DNA of 64,000 bases from Acidobacteriota bacterium. GTDB lineage: Bacteria > Acidobacteriota > Terriglobia > Terriglobales > Acidobacteriaceae. The DNA lies in assembly GCA_021846945.1 (NCBI GenBank), contig JAJZVZ010000003.1, positions 32,394 to 96,393 of the forward strand, in the 5' to 3' direction. A program made the position numbers and the translations under genes. Below the pieces are notes generated by a model. The model saw only the letters and a list, made by a program, of their open reading frames with translations, did not search any database and was not told the DNA's origin. Shown here one piece after another: positions 1 through 7,068 of the stretch (positions are counted from its first letter, which is position 1; each line of letters begins with the position of its first letter).

Positions 1-1842
1 GCTTACGTTGCCGGAGTCATCGACAATACTTACACCTACACCGACGTTCTGACGTGGCAGCGCGGAAAGCATTTCATCAGTATGGGCGTGGACGCAAAGC
101 GCTACCAGAACAACTACCCGACGGGCAACAACGACGGCTACATGGGTTCGCTTAATTACAGCGGAGCCTTCACGTCGAGTCCGTTCGCCGCAACCGCCAG
201 CGGTTACGGCCCGGCGGATTTTGTGCTGGACCGTGTATCGTCGGGAGGTGTTACTTTATCAAGCGTCAATGTCGGGCAGCGTCAATGGCGCGCAGCTGGC
301 TTTGCCCAGGATAGCTTTAAGGTGCTCCCCGATCTCACAGTGGTTTACGGCCTGCGTTACGAGTACGACGAGCCGTGGGTCGAGCAATCCGACCGGACCG
401 GAAATATCAACCTGGCGACGGGGCAGATCATGTATGCCGGTCACATTCCCGTAGGCGCGCCGCCCGATGCGGCGATCTGCCCCAACACTGCCTGTTACCA
501 ACCAAACTTCAGGCAATGGATGCCCCACGTTGGATTTGCTTACCAGATCACTCAACGCTCAGTCATCCGCGGTGGCTATGGAGCGGTAAGCTTCTTTGAG
601 GGCAACTCATTCAATCAGCGCCTGACAGCGATTATGCCCTTCATGCAGGCGGCCGGTTTCACGGTCAACGCCCCTACCCCAACGGCGGTGGCCACGCCAA
701 ACACAGCCGAGGAAGGCTTTACCAATACCGACACCAGCGTTCAGTACAGCAGTTCCAACAACGGCTTCACGGCGTATCCGCAGAACATTCAGCCGGCGTT
801 CGTGCAGGAGTGGAACCTCACGACGGAGTACGCACTCAGCCAAACGCTTTCGCTGCAAGTGGGGTACGTGGGCGAACAGGGGCAGCACATTGAAGACTAC
901 GGCAACGTCAATCAGTGGCTGGTGAACGGCGATTCCACCTCGGCCCCGTTTTACAACAGCAAGTACATTGGCGTGGATGGGGTCGATTCGGCGCTGGGCG
1001 TCGGCGGCAATGGCGGGCTCCTTATTACCGAGTCGCGCGCCATGATGAATTACAACGCGTTGCAGGCTGTGCTGCGCCAGCGCTTGAGCCACGGACTCGA
1101 GTACACTCTGAACTACACGTGGAGCAAGGCGATGACCAACAGCATAGGCAACTATTCGCTGTTCGGCAGCTTTTTTACCCCCGGTTACGGTTACAGCGGC
1201 GCATTCCAGAACTACTACAACAGCCACGCAGACTACGGTCCGGCCGGCTATGACGTGCCGCAGAACATCTCCGCGACGGGCGTGTATGCACTGCCGGTAG
1301 GCCACGGGCAGATGTTCCTTCCCAATGCCAACCGGCTGGTGGATGAGGCGCTGGGTGGTTGGAAGATCGCGACCGCCTTCGCAGCCTACTCGGGCTTCCC
1401 GCAGGTCATCACCGGACCAGGCAACAACTCCAATAGTTACGGCGCCAGCCGTGTGAACCAGTACCGTAAGCTGAAGGTCGTGGGCCGCAGCAACGTAAAC
1501 TGGTGGGGCACTGATCCGTCAGCGAAGCCGTGTCTCACGCCGGGAGTGGACAATGGCGTGTGCGCCTACGGCGTGCCCGCTCCCGATACTTTCGGGACTG
1601 AAAGCAACGGCTCAATTCGCGGACCGGGCTTCGTCAATATGGACCTGTCGGCTTTCAAGGACTTCAATACGTTCCGTGAGCAGTCGATCGGTTTCCGGTT
1701 CGATGCTTTCAATGCATTCAATATCGTGAGCTATGGGAATCCGGATTCCAGCATCACGGATCCAAACTTCGGCAACGTTTACTTTCAGCAGCCGCGTTCG
1801 AACTCACGCACGCTGCAGTTTGCGCTGCACTACAACTTCTAG
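1..1842 (+). CDS. TonB-dependent receptor, Oar-like (5' end outside window)
   Basis: The frame is open from base 1, so the gene begins upstream; 613 C-terminal codons are present. The protein has alternating aromatic/polar beta-strand segments, many Asn/Tyr/Gly-rich loops and ends in an aromatic strand with terminal Phe (HYNF), as expected for an outer-membrane beta-barrel. The text matches the large Oar-like, carboxypeptidase-regulatory-domain receptors that are expanded in Acidobacteriota. The plug and CarboxypepD_reg domains would lie upstream and are not visible. Likely role: uptake of a large substrate (oligosaccharide or similar) across the outer membrane, inferred from the family. A strong hairpin follows the stop codon. 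Confidence 0.85.
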   Translation, partial: AYVAGVIDNTYTYTDVLTWQRGKHFISMGVDAKRYQNNYPTGNNDGYMGSLNYSGAFTSSPFAATASGYGPADFVLDRVSSGGVTLSSVNVGQRQWRAAGFAQDSFKVLPDLTVVYGLRYEYDEPWVEQSDRTGNINLATGQIMYAGHIPVGAPPDAAICPNTACYQPNFRQWMPHVGFAYQITQRSVIRGGYGAVSFFEGNSFNQRLTAIMPFMQAAGFTVNAPTPTAVATPNTAEEGFTNTDTSVQYSSSNNGFTAYPQNIQPAFVQEWNLTTEYALSQTLSLQVGYVGEQGQHIEDYGNVNQWLVNGDSTSAPFYNSKYIGVDGVDSALGVGGNGGLLITESRAMMNYNALQAVLRQRLSHGLEYTLNYTWSKAMTNSIGNYSLFGSFFTPGYGYSGAFQNYYNSHADYGPAGYDVPQNISATGVYALPVGHGQMFLPNANRLVDEALGGWKIATAFAAYSGFPQVITGPGNNSNSYGASRVNQYRKLKVVGRSNVNWWGTDPSAKPCLTPGVDNGVCAYGVPAPDTFGTESNGSIRGPGFVNMDLSAFKDFNTFREQSIGFRFDAFNAFNIVSYGNPDSSITDPNFGNVYFQQPRSNSRTLQFALHYNF

Positions 1843-1878
1843 ACTTTGCTCATTGGCTGATTTACAAAAATTGACTGT

Positions 1879-1904
1879 CCCAGGTCCCGATTCCGGGACC
1901 TGGG
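1879..1904. repeat. Perfect hairpin, CCCAGGTC...GACCTGGG type
   Basis: An 11-bp perfect inverted repeat (CCCAGGTCCCG / CGGGACCTGGG) with a 4-base loop lies 36 bp after the receptor stop. There is no U-run behind it, so it is a poor intrinsic terminator. A second element with the same outer arms is at 55332-55367, which suggests an interspersed palindromic repeat family. Confidence 0.6.
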
Positions 1905-2077
1905 TACGACAACGGCTTCCGCGCTCGCGAGATGAGCGATCATCAGGCCTGAGTATTGATGGCGCGGACGAGCGCAACTGGCCGCCCGAGGGCAAGGGCT
2001 ATATCACTTGCGCTTTGGATTCAGTGTGATCGTACGTGCGCGCTGGGATCTGAAAGCCAGTAAGACTGGGATCGATC

Positions 2078-2848
2078 ATGGTACTTGAAATTTGTGTGGA
2101 CTCTCTGGAATCGGCGATTGTCGCGGCCAAGGGAGGGGCAGAACGCATCGAGTTGTGCAGCGATCTGATGGAAGGCGGCATTACTCCAAGTGCAGGCCTC
2201 ATTCAGGCAGTCCGGAACGCCGTTGCGATCGATCTCTTCGTGATGATCCGTCCCCGCGGCGGCGATTCGGTCTACTCGATCCGCGAGCTTGAAGTGATGG
2301 AAAAAGACATTGCCGTTGCAAGGCAACTGGGCGCAAACGGCGTGGTTCTTGGCGTGCTTCGCGACGACGGCCGGGTAGACATCCGGCGCACGGAGCAGCT
2401 CGTGAAGCTTGCATTGCCCATGCAGGTAACCTTTCACCGCGCCTTCGATATGACTCCCGATCTTGAACAGGCGTGCGAGGATGTCATCGCTGCTGGAGCG
2501 CATCGGATTCTCACCTCCGGAGGCAAGCAAACAGCGCGCAAAGGCGGGGCACAGATTGCCCGGCTGGTCAAGCGTGCGGGAACCAGGGTTGGCGTGATGG
2601 CGGGCAGCGGCATCAATGCCCGCAATGCGGTTGAACTGGCCCGTGTCACCGGCGCCGCGGAGTTTCACGCTTCGCTCAGAAAGCAGGTGAAGAACCCGGT
2701 GAGGTATCGCAAGAGCGGCCTGAGCATTGGAGTGCCAAAGAGTGCGGAGTTGGTCCGCTTCGTGCTGGCGGAGGCCGATGTTCGCGCTTTGCGCCAGGCA
2801 CTGGACTCTGCCGTTGCGACGGCAATCGCGGGCCATTCAGTAGAATGA
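2078..2848 (+). CDS. cutC: Copper homeostasis protein CutC family
   Basis: 256 aa, the usual CutC length, single TIM-barrel domain. The N-terminus (EICVDSLESA..AAKGGAERIELC) and the segments MIRPRGGDSVYS, THFRAFD-like TFHRAFDMTPD, RILTSGGKQTA and MAGSGINARN are the conserved CutC blocks. Function in copper handling was proposed from E. coli genetics and is debated; some members are cytosolic with a possible enzymatic role. The gene sits between the TonB receptor and a DeoR regulator; its stop overlaps an in-frame ATG of the regulator reading frame by 4 bp, so the two are probably cotranscribed. Confidence 0.9.
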   Translation: MVLEICVDSLESAIVAAKGGAERIELCSDLMEGGITPSAGLIQAVRNAVAIDLFVMIRPRGGDSVYSIRELEVMEKDIAVARQLGANGVVLGVLRDDGRVDIRRTEQLVKLALPMQVTFHRAFDMTPDLEQACEDVIAAGAHRILTSGGKQTARKGGAQIARLVKRAGTRVGVMAGSGINARNAVELARVTGAAEFHASLRKQVKNPVRYRKSGLSIGVPKSAELVRFVLAEADVRALRQALDSAVATAIAGHSVE

Positions 2849-2892
2849 ACCTGGTTACACCATCAAACCCGGGAGGCGCTTTTCCGTCCGCC

Positions 2893-3678
2893 ATGTCCTC
2901 GAAAACCGATGAGCGCGCAAACACCATCCTGCGGCTGCTTTTGAGCCACGGCAAGACTTCGGTCGACGATTTGATGTCAATCGTCGGCACATCGCCGGCC
3001 AGCGTTCGCAGGGACCTGGCCCGGCTTGAAGCGCGCGGGCTTGTGCATCGCACCCATGGTGGCGCGATGCTGGCCGATCAGGCTGTATACGAGCCGTTTC
3101 GCTTTGATGCGTCGTTTGCCACTCGCGAGGATCGGTTTGCGCGCGAGAAGCGCCGCATTGCCGCTGCAGCGGCGGAATTGATCAATGAAGGGGATACCAT
3201 CGGATTCAGCGCCGGCACAACGACAGCACAAATTGCCCGCCTGCTGAAGAATCGGAAGCATCTGAACATCGTCACGAACGCCATCAATATCTGCATGGAA
3301 CTCGGTTCCGGCGGCGGCGTGAACACGATTCTTACCGGAGGCTCGCTGCGCTGGCCGGGAGCTTTTTCGCTGGTAGGTACAACGGCATTGGAATCGCTGA
3401 ACGGATTCGTCCTGCAGCGTGTTTTCATCGGTGTTTGCGGGATCGACGCTGAGCACGGAGCGTCAATCATTGAACACGAAGAAGCCGCCGTGGTGCGGGC
3501 CATGGTGCGCCAGGCCAGGCAGGTGGTGGTTGTGGCGGATTCAAGCAAAGTCGGCCAGTGCAGTCCGGCACTCATCTGCCCGATCAACGCGATCGATATC
3601 CTGATTACCGACGATGGCGCCTCGCCTGAGGCGCTGGACTCGTTGACGCAGTCGAAAACCAAGGTGGTTGTTGTGTGA
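2893..3678 (+). CDS. DeoR/GlpR-family transcriptional regulator
   Basis: 261 aa from ATG 2893. The N-terminal winged HTH (about residues 5-60, with SVDDLMSIVGTSPASVRRDL) is followed by the DeoR C-terminal sensor domain (GFSAGTTTAQIAR, TNAINIC, ILTGGSLRWPGAFSLVG, GVCGIDAEHG, VVVADSSKVGQ) that binds phosphorylated sugars. An earlier ATG at 2845 overlaps the cutC stop and adds 16 unconserved residues. GGGAGG at 2871-2876 is 16 bases from 2893, so the start is not certain. Without the mobile element this gene would lie just before tRNA-Lys and the acid-sugar operon, which makes it a candidate regulator of that operon (inference). Confidence 0.9.
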   Translation: MSSKTDERANTILRLLLSHGKTSVDDLMSIVGTSPASVRRDLARLEARGLVHRTHGGAMLADQAVYEPFRFDASFATREDRFAREKRRIAAAAAELINEGDTIGFSAGTTTAQIARLLKNRKHLNIVTNAINICMELGSGGGVNTILTGGSLRWPGAFSLVGTTALESLNGFVLQRVFIGVCGIDAEHGASIIEHEEAAVVRAMVRQARQVVVVADSSKVGQCSPALICPINAIDILITDDGASPEALDSLTQSKTKVVVV

Positions 3679-3938
3679 AGCTGGCTACGAATCAGTACCC
3701 TATGGGGTGCCACGGCACACGTTCTTCCCGGCGCACATCTCGCCCTCGACTTGATGCAGTGCCGCGCTCGTTGCCATGCAGCGGAGAATGATGCATCAGG
3801 CGGACACGCGAACCACGCTCATTGTGTGGGGGGCGATGTGACGGATGAAAGGACCACCGCAGGAATCAAGATAGCGCAGCTCGCGTTTCAGCAAAACTGA
3901 GGGCAGACTGAGCGCAAGAGCCGTCAAGTTATTGATTT

Positions 3939-3985
3939 ATTGGTGGACGCGGTAGGAATCGAACCTACAACCTGTCGGTTAAGAG
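3939..3985. repeat. att repeat, left copy (3' half of tRNA-Lys)
   Basis: It is identical over 47 bp to 11351-11397. It contains the CCA end, acceptor 3' strand, T arm, variable region and part of the anticodon stem/loop of tRNA-Lys on the minus strand. The sequence diverges immediately after 3985, so this is a fragment and not a functional tRNA. Confidence 0.95.
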
Positions 3986-4320
3986 TTGCAGGACCGCCAT
4001 TTTCTGCTGATTACTCCGGGTGACTCTGAATTGCTCGGAACCCTGTGTTTATGCGGGTCCCGCGCCCCGCGCCACTACTCCCGATGACTTCGTATTGCTG
4101 CCAAGGGTCCCCGGTATTTTCCCCGGTATAATTCTTCGCGCTTCCGCTGGGGGAAGCAAGCCACTTGTGGGCACGGTGTGAAACCGCTTTGCCCTTTCCG
4201 CCCCTCCCCCACCCTCAAAATTGCAGCGATTGATTCAAGCGCACAACCTCTCACCCAAAAATTTCCCAAAAAATCTGGTTTGGGTAACAGATGTAACCTC
4301 GATTTTCGCTTGGCTGCTCC
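3986..4320. other. Noncoding left end of the island
   Basis: No convincing gene is present. It holds a degenerate 26-bp direct repeat (4010-4035 and 4074-4099, 20 of 26 identical, 64 bp apart) and the paired 9-mer sites at 4105-4129. An 89-codon minus-strand ORF across this stretch reads through the repeats and looks accidental. The layout resembles an integrase/excisionase binding arm. Confidence 0.5.
4105..4129. repeat. Candidate integrase arm sites, left
   Basis: A 25-bp stretch identical to 11283-11307. Inside it the 9-mer CCCCGGTAT occurs twice (4109-4117 and 4121-4129) with a TTT spacer. The same pair stands 43 bp inside the other att repeat. Two directly repeated short sites near both ends of an integrated element is the usual arrangement of tyrosine-integrase arm-type sites. 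Function is inferred. Confidence 0.6.
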
Positions 4321-4839
4321 ATGCGAATTGAACACAATATGCAAGATTCGTTGTATGTTATTCGTGTGATGCCGATTGCCTACAACTTGCGTATATCAGA
4401 TGGCTCGAAATCGCTTCAGAGGGCGCTGCGCATGGCTGCGGCAAGGCGTGGAATTGCGGTGCGCGACTTCGTGCTTTGGACTTTGTATGCCGAGTTGAAC
4501 AGAGAACTGAGTGACAGTTTCATGGATACCGTTTGGCAGCCAAAGGGGTATGAGGAGTTGCGGGAGCAGCGGAAAGCAACGCGGGAACAGCGCAGCGTGG
4601 CCGCGCGCACGGCTGCGATGGCTCGCTGGCATCCGGAATTGTGTGTTGCGAAGCACCAGTCAAGTGACCAGATGGCCGTGACCGCGCAGCCCGTGTCCGC
4701 GCCCCGTATTTCTAGGGCGACGGCCAAATCTTGCCCTTCGATTCGCTGCCCTGTGAGTGTAGACCATCCCGCACAACGGCGGGATGACGGCGTGTGGTGC
4801 CCAGCTTGCGAAAAACACTACATTCTTCTTAGCGACTGA
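4321..4839 (+). CDS. Hypothetical protein with helical N-terminus and Cys-rich C-terminus
   Basis: 172 aa at most. Several ATG codons (4321, 4339, 4369) could be the start and none has a clear Shine-Dalgarno; 4369 would give a protein starting MPIAYNLRIS. Residues about 28-58 (LQRALRMAAARRGIAVRDFVLW) resemble the helical part of ribbon-helix-helix/Arc-type proteins. A charged middle region is followed by a C-terminal CPSIRC ... WCPACEKHY tract that could bind zinc. It is the first plus-strand gene of the island and stands alone. A DNA-binding role for element control is plausible but not shown; no family recognised. Confidence 0.55.
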   Translation: MRIEHNMQDSLYVIRVMPIAYNLRISDGSKSLQRALRMAAARRGIAVRDFVLWTLYAELNRELSDSFMDTVWQPKGYEELREQRKATREQRSVAARTAAMARWHPELCVAKHQSSDQMAVTAQPVSAPRISRATAKSCPSIRCPVSVDHPAQRRDDGVWCPACEKHYILLSD

Positions 4840-4947
4840 CTGCCGGATCAGCCATGCACCCCCCCTCAAAATTGCTAGTGTAGATTGACCCTCGGAACCC
4901 ACCGCCCAAAATCTTTCTAGAATATCAACTATTTTGCAAGCACCGGC

Positions 4948-6417
4948 TTATTGGATATTTGTGTACACGAAATCGCCGATTCGCTGGCTGGTGCCCATGT
5001 GAACCGACCCATCCGGCGCGGTGATCGTGTGGTATTCGATATTTCCGATCTGCTGGCTGTTTGTGTACCACTGTCCTGAAGGCATAGCGAAATTGCCGTA
5101 TGTGAATTTGCCGATCTGCTGAGTTGTTCCCCACAGATTCCCGGCGGAGGAGGTTCCATTGATAAACCCGAGGTTACCGATCTGCTGGGTCGTCTGCTGT
5201 GCCGTATAGCCGTTCGATCCCGTAGTCGTGGAAAAAGTGAGGTTGCCGACCTGCTGACTTGTAGTGTCATAGGTGACGGGGCCAGAATACGTGCTCGTGT
5301 AGCCGAGGCTCGAAGAAGATGTTCTGCTCATTTCGGCGTTTGCCGCTTCCCGTTGCAGAGCCTGACCAGAAGACGCAAGACCGATGGCCAGCCCTTCACC
5401 AAGGGCACGCCAAAACTGATGTCGCCTTTTGATCGGCTTCAAATTGGCGTCATAGACGGTAATCCTCCTGCCCACAATGTGAGCGTAATAGAGTTGTCCG
5501 TCACGGCGTGTCGAATACCAGTTGAGCGGCCTAAAATCGGCATCAAAATACTCAGTGATCCCATCGTTGTAGTCTTTCAGCCAAACGATTTTTCCCGCCT
5601 GCGTTGTCGAGCTGTGAATATTCAGGTACTTGAAGTTCTTGTCATAAAGCTCGACCTCTTGCCCCGTTGTATAGGCGTAGTAGGTCTCCCCGGAGGATTC
5701 GAAAGTGCTCCAGTTGGTAGGCTCTCCAAAACGATCATAGATGTCAGAGTAACCGTCTTCCGGCTTCTCAAAGTAACCGTTCGTTCCGTCACAATACCAA
5801 CGGAACAGGACTTTGTTCGTCTTAACGTCGATGTATTCGGAACCATCCTGATGATCCTCAATTCGAGTCGTGGGATTGCCGTCTTTGTCGAGAAGTAGCC
5901 GAATGCCGACGTACTTGAAATCCTTGTTGTAAATGTAGACCGTCGAGCGGTCGCGAATGACGTTATAGTGATTCCCGTTCCTGTTGAAACTCATGAAGTC
6001 GAGCACATCTGCCAAGTTCAGAACTTCCGGCGTTTTGTCTTCATGAAACTGGAATGTTCCCTTTTCAGGGAGGGCCTTGAAATGGGGATAATTCACCGAA
6101 TAGTTGCCGAAATAGCTGTCCCCACTGATGACCCCTTGAAACTTAATGTCGCCCGAGGGTCCTTCGCTTTCGACGGTCATAGTCGATTTGTCTTTGTCAA
6201 ATGCGGAGATGTCGCAAGGACCGGAGCCAAGGAGGGGAGCACCGATTCGTAGCGTGCATTCCTTGTGACTGAAGCTGATCGTGGCGGTCCCCTGGATTGA
6301 ATGTCTCGGATTTGTGGTGTTGATGACCGTACCACTAAGAGACCATGGGGCATTTTGGGCGGTGGACGGCGAGACGGACATGACGACCACGATGCAAATC
6401 AGCAATTCACGCATCAC
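4948..6417 (-). CDS. Secreted protein with two classes of internal repeats
   Basis: 489 aa with a signal peptide (residues 1-20, cleavage after STA) and an AAAGG Shine-Dalgarno. Residues 25-130 form a beta-rich domain with two Cys (54, 68). The middle has three YD/YN-x-[ND]-[FL]-K motifs (about 163-169, 258-264 and 322-328), like strand repeats. Residues 388-482 hold five QQ[IV]G[NK]/QRIGD motifs at 388, 411, 433, 455 and 478, a period of 22-23, each followed by an aromatic strand, suggesting a beta-solenoid or propeller-like tail. It is the only exported protein of the island and so its probable cargo. Base composition looks more AT-rich than the flanks. Family not recognised. Confidence 0.75.
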   Translation of the reverse strand: MMRELLICIVVVMSVSPSTAQNAPWSLSGTVINTTNPRHSIQGTATISFSHKECTLRIGAPLLGSGPCDISAFDKDKSTMTVESEGPSGDIKFQGVISGDSYFGNYSVNYPHFKALPEKGTFQFHEDKTPEVLNLADVLDFMSFNRNGNHYNVIRDRSTVYIYNKDFKYVGIRLLLDKDGNPTTRIEDHQDGSEYIDVKTNKVLFRWYCDGTNGYFEKPEDGYSDIYDRFGEPTNWSTFESSGETYYAYTTGQEVELYDKNFKYLNIHSSTTQAGKIVWLKDYNDGITEYFDADFRPLNWYSTRRDGQLYYAHIVGRRITVYDANLKPIKRRHQFWRALGEGLAIGLASSGQALQREAANAEMSRTSSSSLGYTSTYSGPVTYDTTSQQVGNLTFSTTTGSNGYTAQQTTQQIGNLGFINGTSSAGNLWGTTQQIGKFTYGNFAMPSGQWYTNSQQIGNIEYHTITAPDGSVHMGTSQRIGDFVYTNIQ

Positions 6418-6755
6418 ATTTACCTTTAACTGGGAAACATCTTAGCTCAGGATTAAGCTCATGACGAACCATTTTCCCCGTCGGCGACGCCTCTCGCATC
6501 CTCGCAGAACGAAAGTCTGAGTCAGGACTTCGGATTGTGCTACGATTCGAGCAATAGAAAAGCCGGGGTGCCAGCCCCGGCCATTCGTGAATTTTGCTTG
6601 CGGGCAATCTTATTGTGCTTGAGGTTTGCCCAAAATGCAATCGCTTTGCTTGGCATCCGAAGACGATTCCCAACTTCTTGAGTTTGTGAAGAATCAGCTT
6701 CCCTCGATAAGAGCGGGGCAGGTGTACTGCGAACTGGCCGGCGATGGTACTGCCG
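6418..6755. other. Intergenic stretch inside the island
   Basis: No credible gene. It should contain the promoter of the minus-strand secreted repeat protein and, at 6553-6581, the terminator of the zinc-ribbon/primase transcript. Short overlapping ORFs on both strands here (6407-6673 minus, 6626-6856 plus) have no protein-like features. Confidence 0.5.
6553..6581 (-). terminator. Intrinsic terminator of the primase/zinc-ribbon transcript
   Basis: Read on the minus strand, a 7-bp GC stem (GCCGGGG / CCCCGGC, loop CTGGCA) is followed by TTTTCTATT. It lies 174 bp after the stop of the zinc-ribbon gene. Confidence 0.65.
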
Positions 6756-6974
6756 TCATAGCCTCAGTTCGTGCGGATTTGGCCCAGGACGCTGGTGTAA
6801 ATCTGCGCCTCCGTATTCATTCTCTTGACCGCACTTCGGACATTTGCCCGGAATAGAAATTGGCTCTTCAAATGGAACAATGTGTCCCGGGCGCACTCCA
6901 CCTGCAAATTGAAGAAAGATCCATTCTCCGCAGCTTCGACACTGCGCTGCCCACCATATGTGAATGATCTTCAT
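6756..6974 (-). CDS. Small zinc-ribbon protein
   Basis: 72 aa from ATG 6974. Two knuckles, CRSCG near the N-terminus and CPKCG about 30 residues later, make a zinc ribbon, with an aromatic strand between them (EWIFLQF). The longer ORF to 7118 overlaps the primase 3' end and its first 48 residues look non-native. A perfect TATAAT box (6985-6990, minus strand) is 10 bases before the ATG, so the transcript may be leaderless. It follows the primase gene by 94 bp in the island. Function unknown. Confidence 0.6.
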   Translation of the reverse strand: MKIIHIWWAAQCRSCGEWIFLQFAGGVRPGHIVPFEEPISIPGKCPKCGQENEYGGADLHQRPGPNPHELRL

Positions 6975-7068
6975 AATGCCGAGAATTATACGTTCTTTAC
7001 TTACAGAAGGCTTCCTACGATCTTCGATGGCCCAGCGGGGCCTCAATTTTGAAATAAACGAAACGCCG

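Noticed and set aside
3939..3985. Second tRNA-Lys gene
   Set aside because: Only the 3' half is present; the D arm, the anticodon 5' strand and the acceptor 5' strand are missing.
4075..4344. 89-codon minus-strand ORF at the island left end
   Set aside because: It runs through att-arm repeats, shares YRGKYRGP only because it crosses the 25-bp repeat, and has no start signal.
4960..5260. Possible CRISPR-like or tandem DNA repeats
   Set aside because: The repeated CCGATCTGCTG strings are codons for the QQIG protein motif at 66-69-bp spacing inside a coding frame; there are no spacers or constant repeats.
6407..6856. Short ORFs on both strands between the secreted protein and the zinc ribbon
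   Set aside because: They overlap a terminator and each other, with no Shine-Dalgarno or protein-like composition.
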